Origin: Mesorhizobium muleiense
Lineage (GTDB): Bacteria; Pseudomonadota; Alphaproteobacteria; Rhizobiales; Rhizobiaceae
DNA length: 64,000 bases
Assembly (NCBI RefSeq): GCF_900099905.1
Contig: NZ_FNEE01000020.1
Span: 41,253-105,252, forward strand
Direction of reading: 5' to 3'
The translations under genes and the position numbers were made by a program. This document shows, one piece after another, positions 26,201 to 34,537 of the stretch. The number at the start of each line of letters is the position of its first letter. Position 1 is the stretch's first letter. Below the pieces are notes generated by a model. The model had not been told where the DNA came from. It worked only from the letters and a program-made list of their open reading frames with translations, and made no database searches.

Positions 26201-27869
26201 CCACGCGGACGAAGACGTGGCCTGCGGCATCCTCGTCGCTGACGAGGAGGCGAGCGGCGACCAGTGCTTCAACGAGAGCCAATCGTTGAGGTGTGCCCGT
26301 GACCTCGGCGCGCAAGGCCGGACGTGCCGCAACGGCTTCATCACCCGGGCGCACCGTGGTAAGGGCACGCAACACGACTGGCAGCTCCTCCTGGATGTCG
26401 GGCGGGAGCGCGTCAACGACTTCGTCGGCGCGGCGCGCGATCGCCCCTTCGAAACCGCCAAGCGCCTGATACGCAGCAAAGGTCAAAATGCGCTGCTCCC
26501 GCCCCGCCTCGTACAGAGCGTCGAGCACAAATTCGAGAAGCGGCAAGGATCTGGGATCAGCAGATGCCGCACCCCGCAACACATCGTCGAGCCGCCCGCG
26601 ATCAGGACTCTCCTCGAAGCGGAGCCCGGCGGCGCGGGCCGGCTCGCGGATAATCTGGGCGATCTCGGGCCCGGACGGCGGCAAAAGCTCGTAGCTGCCG
26701 AGCCCATCCTTCAATTCCGAGAAACCGGGGACTTCGCCACAACGGTGAAAGAAATCAGATCTGATCGTCGCAATCACCCAAACCAGTCCACTGCCGGCGA
26801 GAGCTGCGAGGAACCGCAGCAACGCCGCACGCGCTGCCGGCTCATCCTCCGTCGTGAACAACTCCTCCATCTGGTCGATGGCCACGATCAGTCGCAGTCG
26901 CGTAGGGACTGAACCTGCTGCGGCCGCAGCTTTGGCGTGGGCCTGGCGTACCAGCGCCAAAGCTCGATCAGGCGAACTCCGACAGAGTCGAGCCAACGCT
27001 GCCGGTTCGCAGCCAAGCTCGGGGAGTGCATCTTCCCGAAGCAGCCCCGCAGCCAATGATGTGACAGGATCAGACCCATCCGACGGGCGGACCAGACAGC
27101 GGCGCCAAAAATTGATGCCAGCCACTGCGCCGGGTCGAGTGATGGAAGGCAGCAGCCCGGCTCGAAGGAGAGAAGACTTACCGGAGCCACTCATACCATA
27201 GATGAGCAGGAATGCCTTGCCATTGGCAGCTTGCTGCTCGAGGCGCTCAATGCAGTCGGCAATCGCGCGGGTTCGGCCGAAGAAAAGGTCAGCGTTTTCG
27301 AACTCGAAGGGGTTGAGACCTCGAAAGGGCGACGTGACCTGCTCCTCCGAGGCGAGCGGCACGCGGTAAGCGTGTACAGGCCGAGCGATGTTCTTCACCC
27401 TGTGCTCGCCAAGATCCACGAATTCCAGCGAGAGCCGATCACGTGCCTGTGCGTAGACCGCTTCCGAAATGCACATTCCACCCGGGTGTGACAGCGCTTC
27501 CAGACGGGCAGCGACGTTCACACCGTCGCCCATGAGATTGTCGCCCTCTACGACGACATCGCCAAGATTTATGCCGATGCGAAAGCGCAGTCGGCTCGCC
27601 TCGGAAAGCTCAGCATTTTGTTTGTCGACCTCGAATTGGATTTCGGTCGCGCACCGAACCGCTTCGACAGGGCTCGCGAACTCGGCGATGACGCTGTCCC
27701 CAGCGCTCCCGAATATCCGCCCCTCATGTTGCTCGATTACCCGGTCAATGATCTGACGATGCGCCCGCAGCGTCGCAAGCGTCCCTTCCTCGTCTCTGCC
27801 TGTCAGACGGCTATAGCCAACTGCGTCGGCAGCGAGGATGGTAGCCATTCTGCGATGAACGCGATCCAA
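23244..27869 (-). CDS. Class III cyclase / nSTAND1 ATPase / TM / WD40 double-propeller protein
   Basis: The 1541 residues divide into a class III nucleotide cyclase domain (about 1-170), an nSTAND1-type P-loop ATPase (about 178-600; Walker A GMSGSGKS at 225-232, Walker B IVAIDQMEELF near 332), a charged coiled coil with tandem LEREAER units, one transmembrane helix (about 700-722) and 14 to 15 WD40-like repeats to the C-terminus, enough for two seven-bladed propellers. The cyclase metal Asp15 and Asp58 and the Asn118/Arg122 pair are present, but the lysine that selects adenine, expected about four residues before Asp58, reads Gly. This resembles large rhizobial signalling or conflict proteins. 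A single helix implies that the propellers lie outside the cytoplasm. Confidence 0.88.
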   Translation of the reverse strand: MDRVHRRMATILAADAVGYSRLTGRDEEGTLATLRAHRQIIDRVIEQHEGRIFGSAGDSVIAEFASPVEAVRCATEIQFEVDKQNAELSEASRLRFRIGINLGDVVVEGDNLMGDGVNVAARLEALSHPGGMCISEAVYAQARDRLSLEFVDLGEHRVKNIARPVHAYRVPLASEEQVTSPFRGLNPFEFENADLFFGRTRAIADCIERLEQQAANGKAFLLIYGMSGSGKSSLLRAGLLPSITRPGAVAGINFWRRCLVRPSDGSDPVTSLAAGLLREDALPELGCEPAALARLCRSSPDRALALVRQAHAKAAAAAGSVPTRLRLIVAIDQMEELFTTEDEPAARAALLRFLAALAGSGLVWVIATIRSDFFHRCGEVPGFSELKDGLGSYELLPPSGPEIAQIIREPARAAGLRFEESPDRGRLDDVLRGAASADPRSLPLLEFVLDALYEAGREQRILTFAAYQALGGFEGAIARRADEVVDALPPDIQEELPVVLRALTTVRPGDEAVAARPALRAEVTGTPQRLALVEALVAARLLVSDEDAAGHVFVRVAHEALLSRWPRAGNIVNANRRFLEARARLMADAQRWHSDNRNQELLLPSGKRLAEGEELLQSRREEVDDQVIAYIEASSRAQKEREEKDRQGERALIEAAEAARRERLEREAERLEREAERLEREAERRTLAATAAGRLARRTRYAAIVATVLALIACAGAFFGFKGQQEATRQAELAEQSADKARSAEKDALAARDQALRNQSLSLSLLSKQTAASGDTETAILLALEALPKSGAKPARPHLFEAEAALFNALLAHRQTMVFKHDAEVTQAVFNRTGDRIVTASHDKTARIWDVSKGTEIAVLKGHRGPVERAGFSPDGRRVITAATDGTARIWDAASGEQRAVLESSGAYPTAVFDPNGERVLTEGLNVQASLWDARTGTKLLSVGSTGGASDIGDALADFNPDGRSFATSQARKVFVWNATDGTLIHEWNVGTWASMLTFSPDGSRLLVGSWGTISYSSLPALWDVGNGTEIARLAGHKSDTQLQGVIFSHGGRQIATVSLDGSARIWDGKSGTLLDVLGQETPNLKLADIGYDPYKEMNSAFSPDDRLLVTTSIDGPIRIWDVGRASLFTTIAGHDALIEHVEFSPVDSNTLLTASHDGTARLWDVNGILTTDLLHEYPPTFAVFSPDSVHLLTGGGDAKVHLWDVTTEREIAKFDTGEIVHSATFSPDGTRVATVSLAGRVLVWDVASKRQLATIKSPIGLRHIQFSPAGSLLAAGSGRGAALMWDAASGAKVATIPSSKTLPQVVFNRDGDLVFAATGSAGHLVKPDGTELKKLVGHERSITGAAFSPDGQLVATASLDHTARIWSVKDGRTVAILKGHSNELTTVSFSQDGRSVLTASRDGTVRTWGVPEGTERTVLRGHSGGVNSAQFSGNGLYVVTASFQDRTVRLWAAQSGRQMAVLVSPDEENKRPALTRAAFNSDGTRIVIVSHNEGVRVIRAFQTHQELIDFAKQTVPRELTACERRRFFLPVEGDVSACPS
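25819..25889 (-). repeat. 21-base tandem repeat coding LEREAER heptads
   Basis: Three to four near-identical 21-base units in the large STAND/WD40 gene encode the heptad LEREAER. They lengthen the coiled coil just before the transmembrane helix. Such in-frame repeats can expand or contract without breaking the frame. Confidence 0.85.
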
Positions 27870-28101
27870 GCCGGAACCCTCCCGCGATCTCGCAACATCC
27901 TAGTGGAAATGGTGCCTTTTGGGGAGGGGCGCCCAACTAACCGCAAGGGGTCCGCTTCCGGCGTGCAACCAGACATCCCGCCTGTGTGGCGGCAATCACT
28001 GCGTTAGGTCAACTTATTCCGTAGCGCGAGCGAATCTGGACGACTGGAACGGGTCGAGTATTTCGTCCTCGGTACCAAGCGTCAGATTTCAACACTGGTA
28101 T

Positions 28102-28416
28102 CTATTTCGCGCCGAGCCTGGCCAGCACGGCCTTGGGAATATTGTATTCCCGGATCACCGCGTCGTGCTTGCGCAAGCCGCACAATTCGCGCTGGATGAA
28201 ATAGGCGTGGACGGCCTCGGCCGCGTCCTTGAGCAGCTGGGCGCGATGTTCGCCATCGTCGCCATGCTCTCGCAATCTCGCTAGCGTCTCATCCACGCGC
28301 CGGCCGGCGCGGCCGAGCGCCGCCGCCTTTTCGCCGAGGATTTCATGGCCGAGCAGGTCGAGCGCGCTCTCCTGCGCCCCCGACCGTCCGAAATTCGATG
28401 GCATTCGCACCGACAT
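28102..28416 (-). CDS. Small helical protein, DUF6665-like
   Basis: The 104-residue product is rich in Ala, Leu, Arg and Glu and should be helical, with LDLLGHEILGEKAAALGRAGRRVDETLARLREH. I tentatively match it to the DUF6665 family from memory; its function is unknown. It follows the two ABC genes in the same direction, 30 bases past the second one, so it may belong to that operon. Confidence 0.7.
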   Translation of the reverse strand: MSVRMPSNFGRSGAQESALDLLGHEILGEKAAALGRAGRRVDETLARLREHGDDGEHRAQLLKDAAEAVHAYFIQRELCGLRKHDAVIREYNIPKAVLARLGAK

Positions 28417-28446
28417 GATTCACTCCGGTTTTGCTGAAATCTGGCC

Positions 28447-30330
28447 CTACTCCGCCGGCCGCGTTTCCTCCAGCACGCTCTCCTCGTTGAACAGGAAGCC
28501 GCCGGACTGCCGCTTCCACAGCCGCGCATAGAGCCCGTCTAGCGCGACCAGCTCGTCATGCGTGCCTTGCTCGACGATGCGGCCGCCGTCGAGCACCACC
28601 AGGCGATCGAGCGCGGCGATGGTCGACAGCCGGTGCGCGATGGCGATGACCGTCTTGTTCTCCATCAGCCGCGCCAGATTTTCCTGGATGGCCGCCTCGA
28701 TGTCGGAATCGAGCGCCGACGTCGCCTCGTCGAGTATCAGGATCGGCGCGTCCTTGAGGAAGACGCGGGCGATCGCCACGCGCTGGCGCTGGCCGCCAGA
28801 CAATTTCACGCCGCGCTCGCCGACAAAGGCCTCATAGCCTTGGCGACCGCGATTGTCGCGCAAGTCGAGGATGAAGTCGTGCGCCTCGGCCTTCCTCGCG
28901 GCCGCGATCACCTCGGCGTCGGTTGCTTCCGGCATGCCGAGCTTGATGTTGTCGCGCAAGGAACGGTGGAAAAGCGCGGTATCCTGGCTGACGACGCCGA
29001 TGTTGGCACGCAGCGAATTCTGCGTCACCTTCGAGACGTCCTGGCCGTCGATGGTGATCTTGCCGGCCTCGAGCTCGTAGAGGCGCAGGATCAGATTGGC
29101 CAGCGTCGTCTTGCCGGCGCCGGACGGACCGACCAGTCCGACCTTCTCGCCCGGCCGCACGACAAGATCGATGCCGTTGAGCACGCCGAATCCCTTGCCG
29201 TAGTGGAACTCGACGTTGTTCACTTCGATCCGGCCGCCGGTCACGACAAGCTCCTTGGCGTCGGGCGTATCGGTCAGGCCGAGCGGCTGCGAGATCAGCG
29301 CCTTCGAGTTTTCCAGCACGCCGAGATTCCGCAGGATGCTGTTGAGCTGCATCATCAGCCGGCCGAGCAGCATGTTGAGTCGCAGCACCAGGGAAAGCGT
29401 GAAGGCGACGGCGCCGACGGTGATCGAGCCTCCGATCCAGAGATAGACGGCAAAACAGGCGATCGCAGTGATCATGATCCCCGACAGCGTCGTCAGCGCC
29501 ATGCGCACGCCGGTCAGCCTGCGGGTGAACGGGCGCAGCGCATCGAGATAGATATTGAAGCCGCTCCTGATGTATCGGTCGTCGCCATCGGCGGAGAACA
29601 GCTTCAGCGTCTGCACGTTCGAGTAGGAATCGACAAAGCGGCCGGTGATCATCGAACCGGCCTCTGCGGTCTGCTCGGCATGCTTGCGGATTGCCGGCAG
29701 ATAGCGCCTGGCCAGCCAGCCGAAGGCGGTGATCCAGATCACCACCAGCGCCGCCAGCCGCAAGTCGAGGCCGGCGACCAGCACCAGCGTCGTCACCGTA
29801 TAGACGACCATGAACCAGACGACCTCGATGAAGCTTTGCATCAAATCGCCGGTCGCCTGCCCGGCCTGCCAGACTTTTGTTGCGATGCGGCCGGCGAAAT
29901 CGTTCTGGAAGAAGTTGTAGGACTGGCGCGAGACATGGCGGTGCGCCTGCCAGCGCACCAGATTGTAGAAGCCGGGGGTGATAGTCTGCTCGTCGACCAG
30001 CGCCGCCAGGCCGACGACGATGGTGCGGATGACCAGCACCACGGCGGCCATGAAGACAAGTTCGGGGCCGGCGGCAGTCCACAGCGCGTCCCAGCTGCGC
30101 TCGCCCGGGATCTGGTCGAGAATGTCGACCAGCCTGCCGACGAAGTAGAACAGCCCAGCCTCGACCAGCGGCGCAATGCCGCCGATGACAAGCATGGCGA
30201 AGAAGGCGACCTTCGCCTGGCCGACATAGTGCCAGAGGAAACCGCTGACGCTGACCGGTGGCCGAAGGTCCGCGGGCTCCCTGAACGGATAGACCCAGTT
30301 CTCGAACCAGCGATAGACGGCAATCATCAT
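28447..30330 (-). CDS. Half-ABC exporter (TMD-NBD), second of a pair
   Basis: The 627-residue protein has a six-helix ABC exporter membrane domain (about 40-330) and a nucleotide-binding domain with Walker A GPSGAGKTT, signature LSGGQRQR, Walker B ILILDEATSALDSD and the H-loop IAHRLST. It shares its architecture and the ending KRQSGGFLFNEE with the gene upstream (WQRQSGGFLLDEG), so the two are diverged paralogues and a likely heterodimer. The start at 30330 (MM) is chosen by similarity of N-termini; the cargo is unknown. Confidence 0.9.
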   Translation of the reverse strand: MMIAVYRWFENWVYPFREPADLRPPVSVSGFLWHYVGQAKVAFFAMLVIGGIAPLVEAGLFYFVGRLVDILDQIPGERSWDALWTAAGPELVFMAAVVLVIRTIVVGLAALVDEQTITPGFYNLVRWQAHRHVSRQSYNFFQNDFAGRIATKVWQAGQATGDLMQSFIEVVWFMVVYTVTTLVLVAGLDLRLAALVVIWITAFGWLARRYLPAIRKHAEQTAEAGSMITGRFVDSYSNVQTLKLFSADGDDRYIRSGFNIYLDALRPFTRRLTGVRMALTTLSGIMITAIACFAVYLWIGGSITVGAVAFTLSLVLRLNMLLGRLMMQLNSILRNLGVLENSKALISQPLGLTDTPDAKELVVTGGRIEVNNVEFHYGKGFGVLNGIDLVVRPGEKVGLVGPSGAGKTTLANLILRLYELEAGKITIDGQDVSKVTQNSLRANIGVVSQDTALFHRSLRDNIKLGMPEATDAEVIAAARKAEAHDFILDLRDNRGRQGYEAFVGERGVKLSGGQRQRVAIARVFLKDAPILILDEATSALDSDIEAAIQENLARLMENKTVIAIAHRLSTIAALDRLVVLDGGRIVEQGTHDELVALDGLYARLWKRQSGGFLFNEESVLEETRPAE

Positions 30331-30355
30331 TCTGGTGCCATCATTCTGCGGCCCA

Positions 30356-32263
30356 TCATTCCGCTGCTTGACCCTTGACAATGGCATCGTTGGCGGCCGC
30401 ACCCTCGTCGAGCAGGAAGCCGCCCGACTGACGCTGCCAAAGCTGCGCATAGAGCCCGCCGCTGGCGACGAGTTGCTCATGCGAACCCTCCTCGATGAGG
30501 CGGCCCTTGTCCATGACGACGAGCCGGTCCATCGCTGCGATGGTCGAGAGCCGGTGCGCGATGGCGATGACGGTCTTGCCTTGCATAAGCTTGTAAAGGT
30601 TCTCCTGGATTGCCGCCTCGGCCTCTGAATCCAGCGCAGACGTCGCCTCGTCGAGGATGAGGATCGGTGCGTCCTTCAGCATGACACGGGCAATCGCGAT
30701 GCGTTGGCGCTGGCCGCCGGACAATTTGACGCCGCGATCGCCGACATGCGCATCGAAACCGGTGCGGCCACTGGCGTCCGAAAGCTTTGATATGAAATCA
30801 AGCGCCTCGGCGCGGCGTGCTGCCTCGACCAGCATCTCGTTGCTGGCGTCCGGTCGGCCATAAAGGATGTTCTCGCGCACCGAGCGATGCAGCAGCGAGG
30901 TATCCTGCGTGACCATGGCGATCTGGGCGCGCAGCGAATCCTGCGTCACCGCCGCGATTTCCTGGCCGTCGATCAGGATCCTGCCGCTTTCAAGGTCGTA
31001 GAAGCGCAATAGAAGGTTGACCAGCGTCGACTTGCCGGCGCCCGAGCGGCCGACGATGCCGACCTTTTCGCCCGGCCTCACCGTCAGCGACAGGCGTTCG
31101 ATCATGCCTTTCTGCTTGCCGTAGTGGAAGCGGATGTCCTCGAAACGGATCTCGCCCTTGGTCACGACAATGTCCTTGGCGCCAGGCCTGTCTTCGACGA
31201 CGCGCGGCAGCGAGATCGAGCTGATGCCGTCCTGCACCGTGCCGATATTCTCGAACAGGGTGGACATCTCCCACATGATCCATTGCGACATGCCCCAGAG
31301 CCGAAGCACGAGGCCGATGACCAGGGCGACGGCGCCGATCGTCACCACCTGGCCGAGCCAAAGCCACAGCGAGATCGCAGTGACCGAAAACAACAGCAGT
31401 GAGTTGAGGACGTAGAGCAGGCCGTAGAGCTGCGTCACCAGCCGCATCGACCGGTAGACCGTATCGAGAAAGCCGGCCATGCCTTCCCGGGCGAAGGACG
31501 CCTCGCGCCGCGCATGCGAGAACAGCTTGACCGTCTGGATGTTGGAGTAGCTGTCGACGACGCGGCCGGTCATGGTCGAGCGCGCGTTGGCCTGCTCCTC
31601 GCCGACCTTGCCCAATCGCGGGATGAAATAGCGCAGCAGCAAGACATAGCCGGCAAGCCAGACGGCAAGCGGTGCCGCCAGCCGCCAGTCGGCCGAGCCG
31701 ACAATCAACAGCATGCCGAGGAAATAGACCACGACATAATTGAGCACGTCGATGAGCTTGATGACGCATTCGCGCACGGCGAGCGCCGTCTGCATCAGCT
31801 TGGTCGCGATGCGTCCGGCGAACTCGTCCTGGTAGAAGGCCATCGACTGCTTGAGCAGATAGCGATGCACCTGCCAGCGGATACGCATCGGATAGTTGCC
31901 CATCAGCGTCTGCTGGTTGAGGAGCGCATGGAACCAGACCGTCGCCGGCAGCGCGAAAACCACGATGAAAGCCATGCCTGCGAGCTTCCAGCCCTCGGTC
32001 TGCAGGAATGTCTCGCGATTCTGCACCGACAGCCAGTCGACGATCCGGCCCATGAAGCCGAACATCCACACCTCGGCAAGGGCGATAGCCGTCACCAGCA
32101 TCGCATCGATTGCGATGTAGGGCCACGCGCCGCGCGTATAGTGGACGCAGAAGGCGATCAGCGTCTTCGGCGGCTCGACCGGCTCCTCGGCAGGGAACGG
32201 ATCGAGCCTTGTTTCAAACCAGCGGAACATTGTCTTGGTACTCACATGCTCGTTTTCGCTCAC
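30356..32263 (-). CDS. Half-ABC exporter (TMD-NBD), first of a pair
   Basis: The 635-residue protein shows the same layout as its neighbour: a six-helix membrane domain and an NBD with Walker A GRSGAGKST, signature LSGGQRQR and ILILDEATSALDSE. Both nucleotide sites keep their catalytic glutamates, so either homodimers or a symmetric heterodimer are possible. Its start overlaps the poorly supported frame at 32214-32816. It precedes the second ABC gene by 25 bases. Confidence 0.9.
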   Translation of the reverse strand: MSENEHVSTKTMFRWFETRLDPFPAEEPVEPPKTLIAFCVHYTRGAWPYIAIDAMLVTAIALAEVWMFGFMGRIVDWLSVQNRETFLQTEGWKLAGMAFIVVFALPATVWFHALLNQQTLMGNYPMRIRWQVHRYLLKQSMAFYQDEFAGRIATKLMQTALAVRECVIKLIDVLNYVVVYFLGMLLIVGSADWRLAAPLAVWLAGYVLLLRYFIPRLGKVGEEQANARSTMTGRVVDSYSNIQTVKLFSHARREASFAREGMAGFLDTVYRSMRLVTQLYGLLYVLNSLLLFSVTAISLWLWLGQVVTIGAVALVIGLVLRLWGMSQWIMWEMSTLFENIGTVQDGISSISLPRVVEDRPGAKDIVVTKGEIRFEDIRFHYGKQKGMIERLSLTVRPGEKVGIVGRSGAGKSTLVNLLLRFYDLESGRILIDGQEIAAVTQDSLRAQIAMVTQDTSLLHRSVRENILYGRPDASNEMLVEAARRAEALDFISKLSDASGRTGFDAHVGDRGVKLSGGQRQRIAIARVMLKDAPILILDEATSALDSEAEAAIQENLYKLMQGKTVIAIAHRLSTIAAMDRLVVMDKGRLIEEGSHEQLVASGGLYAQLWQRQSGGFLLDEGAAANDAIVKGQAAE

Positions 32264-32816
32264 GCCGCGCGGGAGTGCGTAGCGTCCTGGGAGCGCATGG
32301 CGTCATGGTTCGCGTGGCAGCAAGGACCGGCGTCCCGGAATCACCCGGGCCGCCGATCCTGCTTCGCGCAATATAGGATGTCGCGGGCTTTTCGCCGACA
32401 GGCTCGTTTGACGATCCTGACAGCGCTGTGTCGACGACCCGGAGTTTCGCGCCGGTTTTTGCGGCAGGGCGGATCAGCCTGATGATCCGGCGCACCAGCG
32501 ACGGCCGGCTGCGGTCGGGAACCGCGCGCGAGAAATCGACGTCCGGCAGCATGCCGCGATGTGGGCGCCGGCGGGTTTCGGCGTGAACCGCCGACGAGTA
32601 GGTTTCGCCAACCAAAAGCGCCCAGGTCGCCATCCTGCGCTCGTGAAGGTTTCTTGAACCGGGAATTTTGCAGGGATCGAACATCGGTCCGTCCTCCATG
32701 TGAAAATAGGGAAGAAAATCCGGCCTGTTCGCAGGTGAATGGCCAGCGAATGGCGGGGGTTGAACAGCGGCGTGCTCAGGCGGGGCGTTCAGCCCCTTCG
32801 ACAGCTTGAAAAACAT
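32214..32816 (-). CDS. Possible hypothetical protein upstream of the ABC pair
   Basis: This 200-residue frame has a fairly rhizobial codon pattern in its middle third (about residues 85-130, rich in Arg, Ile and Pro), but no recognised domain, no strong ribosome site and a 50-base overlap with the ABC gene start. Its C-terminal part may be a chance extension. I keep it only as a candidate, possibly with a later start such as the methionine before FDPCKIPGS. Confidence 0.3.
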   Translation of the reverse strand: MFFKLSKGLNAPPEHAAVQPPPFAGHSPANRPDFLPYFHMEDGPMFDPCKIPGSRNLHERRMATWALLVGETYSSAVHAETRRRPHRGMLPDVDFSRAVPDRSRPSLVRRIIRLIRPAAKTGAKLRVVDTALSGSSNEPVGEKPATSYIARSRIGGPGDSGTPVLAATRTMTPCAPRTLRTPARRERKRACEYQDNVPLV

Positions 32817-33101
32817 CGCAGGATTCCTTCGAAGACCGAAAAAGGGTTTCGGCTAAGAATCGGTGCGATCGAAATCTAAAAGGTCAGGAGAATCGTCGAA
32901 CCGAAACCGCCGGCAGGCTGGTAAGCCCACATGAGGGGCGCTGGATGTGCATGATCATCATGAATTACCCCTCCATCGGTTCGGGTTGACAATGCCCGGC
33001 GTATAACCGACTTCGCAGAAAATGACCACCCGCCGGTCCAGAAATTTCCAAAACCGCGAACCTGTTGTGGCCGATCTGCCACTTATTAGAAGGATGCGGA
33101 A

Positions 33102-33560
33102 ATGAACAACCGTCTCCGCATCGCGCTCTACCAGCCGGATATCGCCGGCAACACCGGGACAATCCTGCGCTTCGCGGCTTGCCTCGGTCTCGGCGTCGAC
33201 ATCATCGAACCGGCCGGCTTCCCGCTCTCCGACCGGGCGCTGAAACGGGCCGGCATGGATTATCTCGAAATGGCGGCGCTGACCCGGCATGTCGACTGGC
33301 AAGCCTTCGAGCACTGGCGCAGGGGCGAAGCGCGGCGGCTGGTGCTGCTGTCGACCAGAGCCGCGACCGCCTATACGGATTTCGCCTTCGCCGACGCCGA
33401 CATTCTTCTGTTCGGCCGCGAATCCGCAGGCGTGCCTGACCCTGTCCACGAAGCGGCGGATGCGCGACTGATCATCCCGATGCAGCCGGGCGCGCGCAGC
33501 ATCAACGTCGCGCTTTCCGTCGCCATGGTGGCCGGCGAGGCGATCCGGCAGCTCGGATAG
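33102..33560 (+). CDS. trmL: tRNA (cytidine/uridine-34 2'-O)-methyltransferase
   Basis: The 152-residue SPOUT-class enzyme methylates the wobble nucleotide of tRNA-Leu isoacceptors using SAM. The trefoil-knot motifs are visible: PDIAGNTGTILRFAACLG near residues 10-27, LFGRESAGVP and IPMQPGARSINVALSVAMV at the C-terminus. The length equals TrmL/YibK. It stands alone; SAM binds in the C-terminal knot. Confidence 0.95.
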   Translation: MNNRLRIALYQPDIAGNTGTILRFAACLGLGVDIIEPAGFPLSDRALKRAGMDYLEMAALTRHVDWQAFEHWRRGEARRLVLLSTRAATAYTDFAFADADILLFGRESAGVPDPVHEAADARLIIPMQPGARSINVALSVAMVAGEAIRQLG

Positions 33561-33687
33561 GATTTGCAGATCCTCAGCGGGTGCAGCGATTATGGCGGCT
33601 TTCTCGCCGACGACCGCACCGGTGCTTGTCATTCTCACCCAGGCGCACATCGCCTTCTCCTGCGGTTTGCATATCAAGGGTTTCTTC

Positions 33688-33716
33688 GTTACAAGCTCAA
33701 CTTAACTTGAGGTCAA
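33688..33716 (-). promoter_or_regulatory. Leftward SoxR-type promoter and SoxR box
   Basis: The box at 33695-33712 (GCTCAACTTAACTTGAGG) differs at two positions from the classical SoxR palindrome. On the minus strand it is framed by TTGACC (33711-33716) and weak -10 choices (TAACGA or TGTAAC), arranged as in the E. coli soxS promoter with the box in the spacer. It sits 17 bases before soxR, so it probably also controls soxR itself. Confidence 0.72.
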
Positions 33717-33729
33717 GCGGAAAATTCAA

Positions 33730-34176
33730 ATGGCTGCGGTGACGGAATTGACGGTCGGCCAGGTGGCCACGCGCAGCGGGGTGGCAGTGTCGGCGCTGCA
33801 TTTCTACGAGGCGCGCGGATTGATCCGCAGCCACCGCACATCAGGCAACCAGCGGCGCTACGGCCGCGACGTGCTGCGGCGGGTGGCGATCATCAAGGTG
33901 GCACAGGAGGTCGGCATCTCGCTGGCCGAGATCGGCGAGGCATTGGCATCGCTGCCTGAAGGCCGCACGCCGACGCGCGGGGACTGGAATGTGCTTTCAA
34001 CCGCCTGGCGCGACCAGCTCGATCGCAAGATTGCCCAGTTGAAGAAGCTGCGCGACGGGCTGACCGATTGCATCGGCTGCGGCTGCATGTCGATCGACAA
34101 GTGCCCGCTGCGCAACAAGGAAGACCGGCTGAGCGCCCAAGGCCCGGGCGCAAGGCGGTTGTTGGTCGCTCGCTAA
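33730..34176 (+). CDS. soxR: Redox-sensing transcriptional activator SoxR
   Basis: The 148-residue MerR-family regulator has an N-terminal winged helix (VGQVATRSGVAVSALHFYEARGLI), a dimerisation helix and the [2Fe-2S] motif CX2CXCX5C at Cys114, Cys117, Cys119 and Cys125. Oxidation of the cluster by redox-cycling compounds or superoxide activates transcription. No soxS-type gene is adjacent, as expected outside enterobacteria. It converges with the small gene at 34173, overlapping by four bases. Confidence 0.95.
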   Translation: MAAVTELTVGQVATRSGVAVSALHFYEARGLIRSHRTSGNQRRYGRDVLRRVAIIKVAQEVGISLAEIGEALASLPEGRTPTRGDWNVLSTAWRDQLDRKIAQLKKLRDGLTDCIGCGCMSIDKCPLRNKEDRLSAQGPGARRLLVAR

Positions 34177-34430
34177 TCCGCCGCCGGCAATCGCCTGATG
34201 GTGAATTCGATGACGTCGCCCGGCCGCTCGAACCAGCTTTCGATCTCGGTCCAGTAGGCCTGCTTGGGAAAGCGCTCGAACCACTCCTTCGCCTTGAGCC
34301 GCGCATCGGAGCGCGGCAGGACGAAGGTCTCGCGCAAAAACCCGTCGCGCGGCATGCGCTCGCGCTCGGCGCGCGAACGGTCGAGCCTCTTCTTCAGGCC
34401 ATCCAGCGGCGGTCTTGCCGGAGTGCGCAC
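34173..34430 (-). CDS. Small conserved-looking hypothetical protein
   Basis: The 85-residue, Arg/Glu-rich product contains RDGFLRETFVLPRSDARLKA and FPKQAYWTEIESWFERPGD, which read as real coding sequence with a rhizobial codon bias. I do not recognise a domain. A GTG start at 34430 with GGAG upstream is preferred because upstream in-frame codons look non-coding. It ends tail-to-tail with soxR. Confidence 0.65.
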   Translation of the reverse strand: MRTPARPPLDGLKKRLDRSRAERERMPRDGFLRETFVLPRSDARLKAKEWFERFPKQAYWTEIESWFERPGDVIEFTIRRLPAAD

Positions 34431-34537
34431 GAAAGAACTCCATTCACACTTGACCCTTGCACCTAAGAGATTAGGGATCGCGGCCGGAAAAGACGAGTCA
34501 TTTGTCGGGGTACGCTCCCCACAACCGGAGACAGCAT

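Noticed and set aside
28558..30378. A 606-codon plus-strand frame opposite the ABC exporter
   Set aside because: It is an antisense frame with no recognisable domain; the minus strand encodes a complete half-exporter.
32876..33082. A 68-codon frame before trmL
   Set aside because: It has no domain, no convincing start signal and no rhizobial codon bias.
32958..33677. A 239-codon minus-strand frame beginning near the SoxR-type promoter
   Set aside because: Only the first 30 codons lie outside trmL; the rest is antisense to it. I keep the promoter as a finding but not this frame as a gene.
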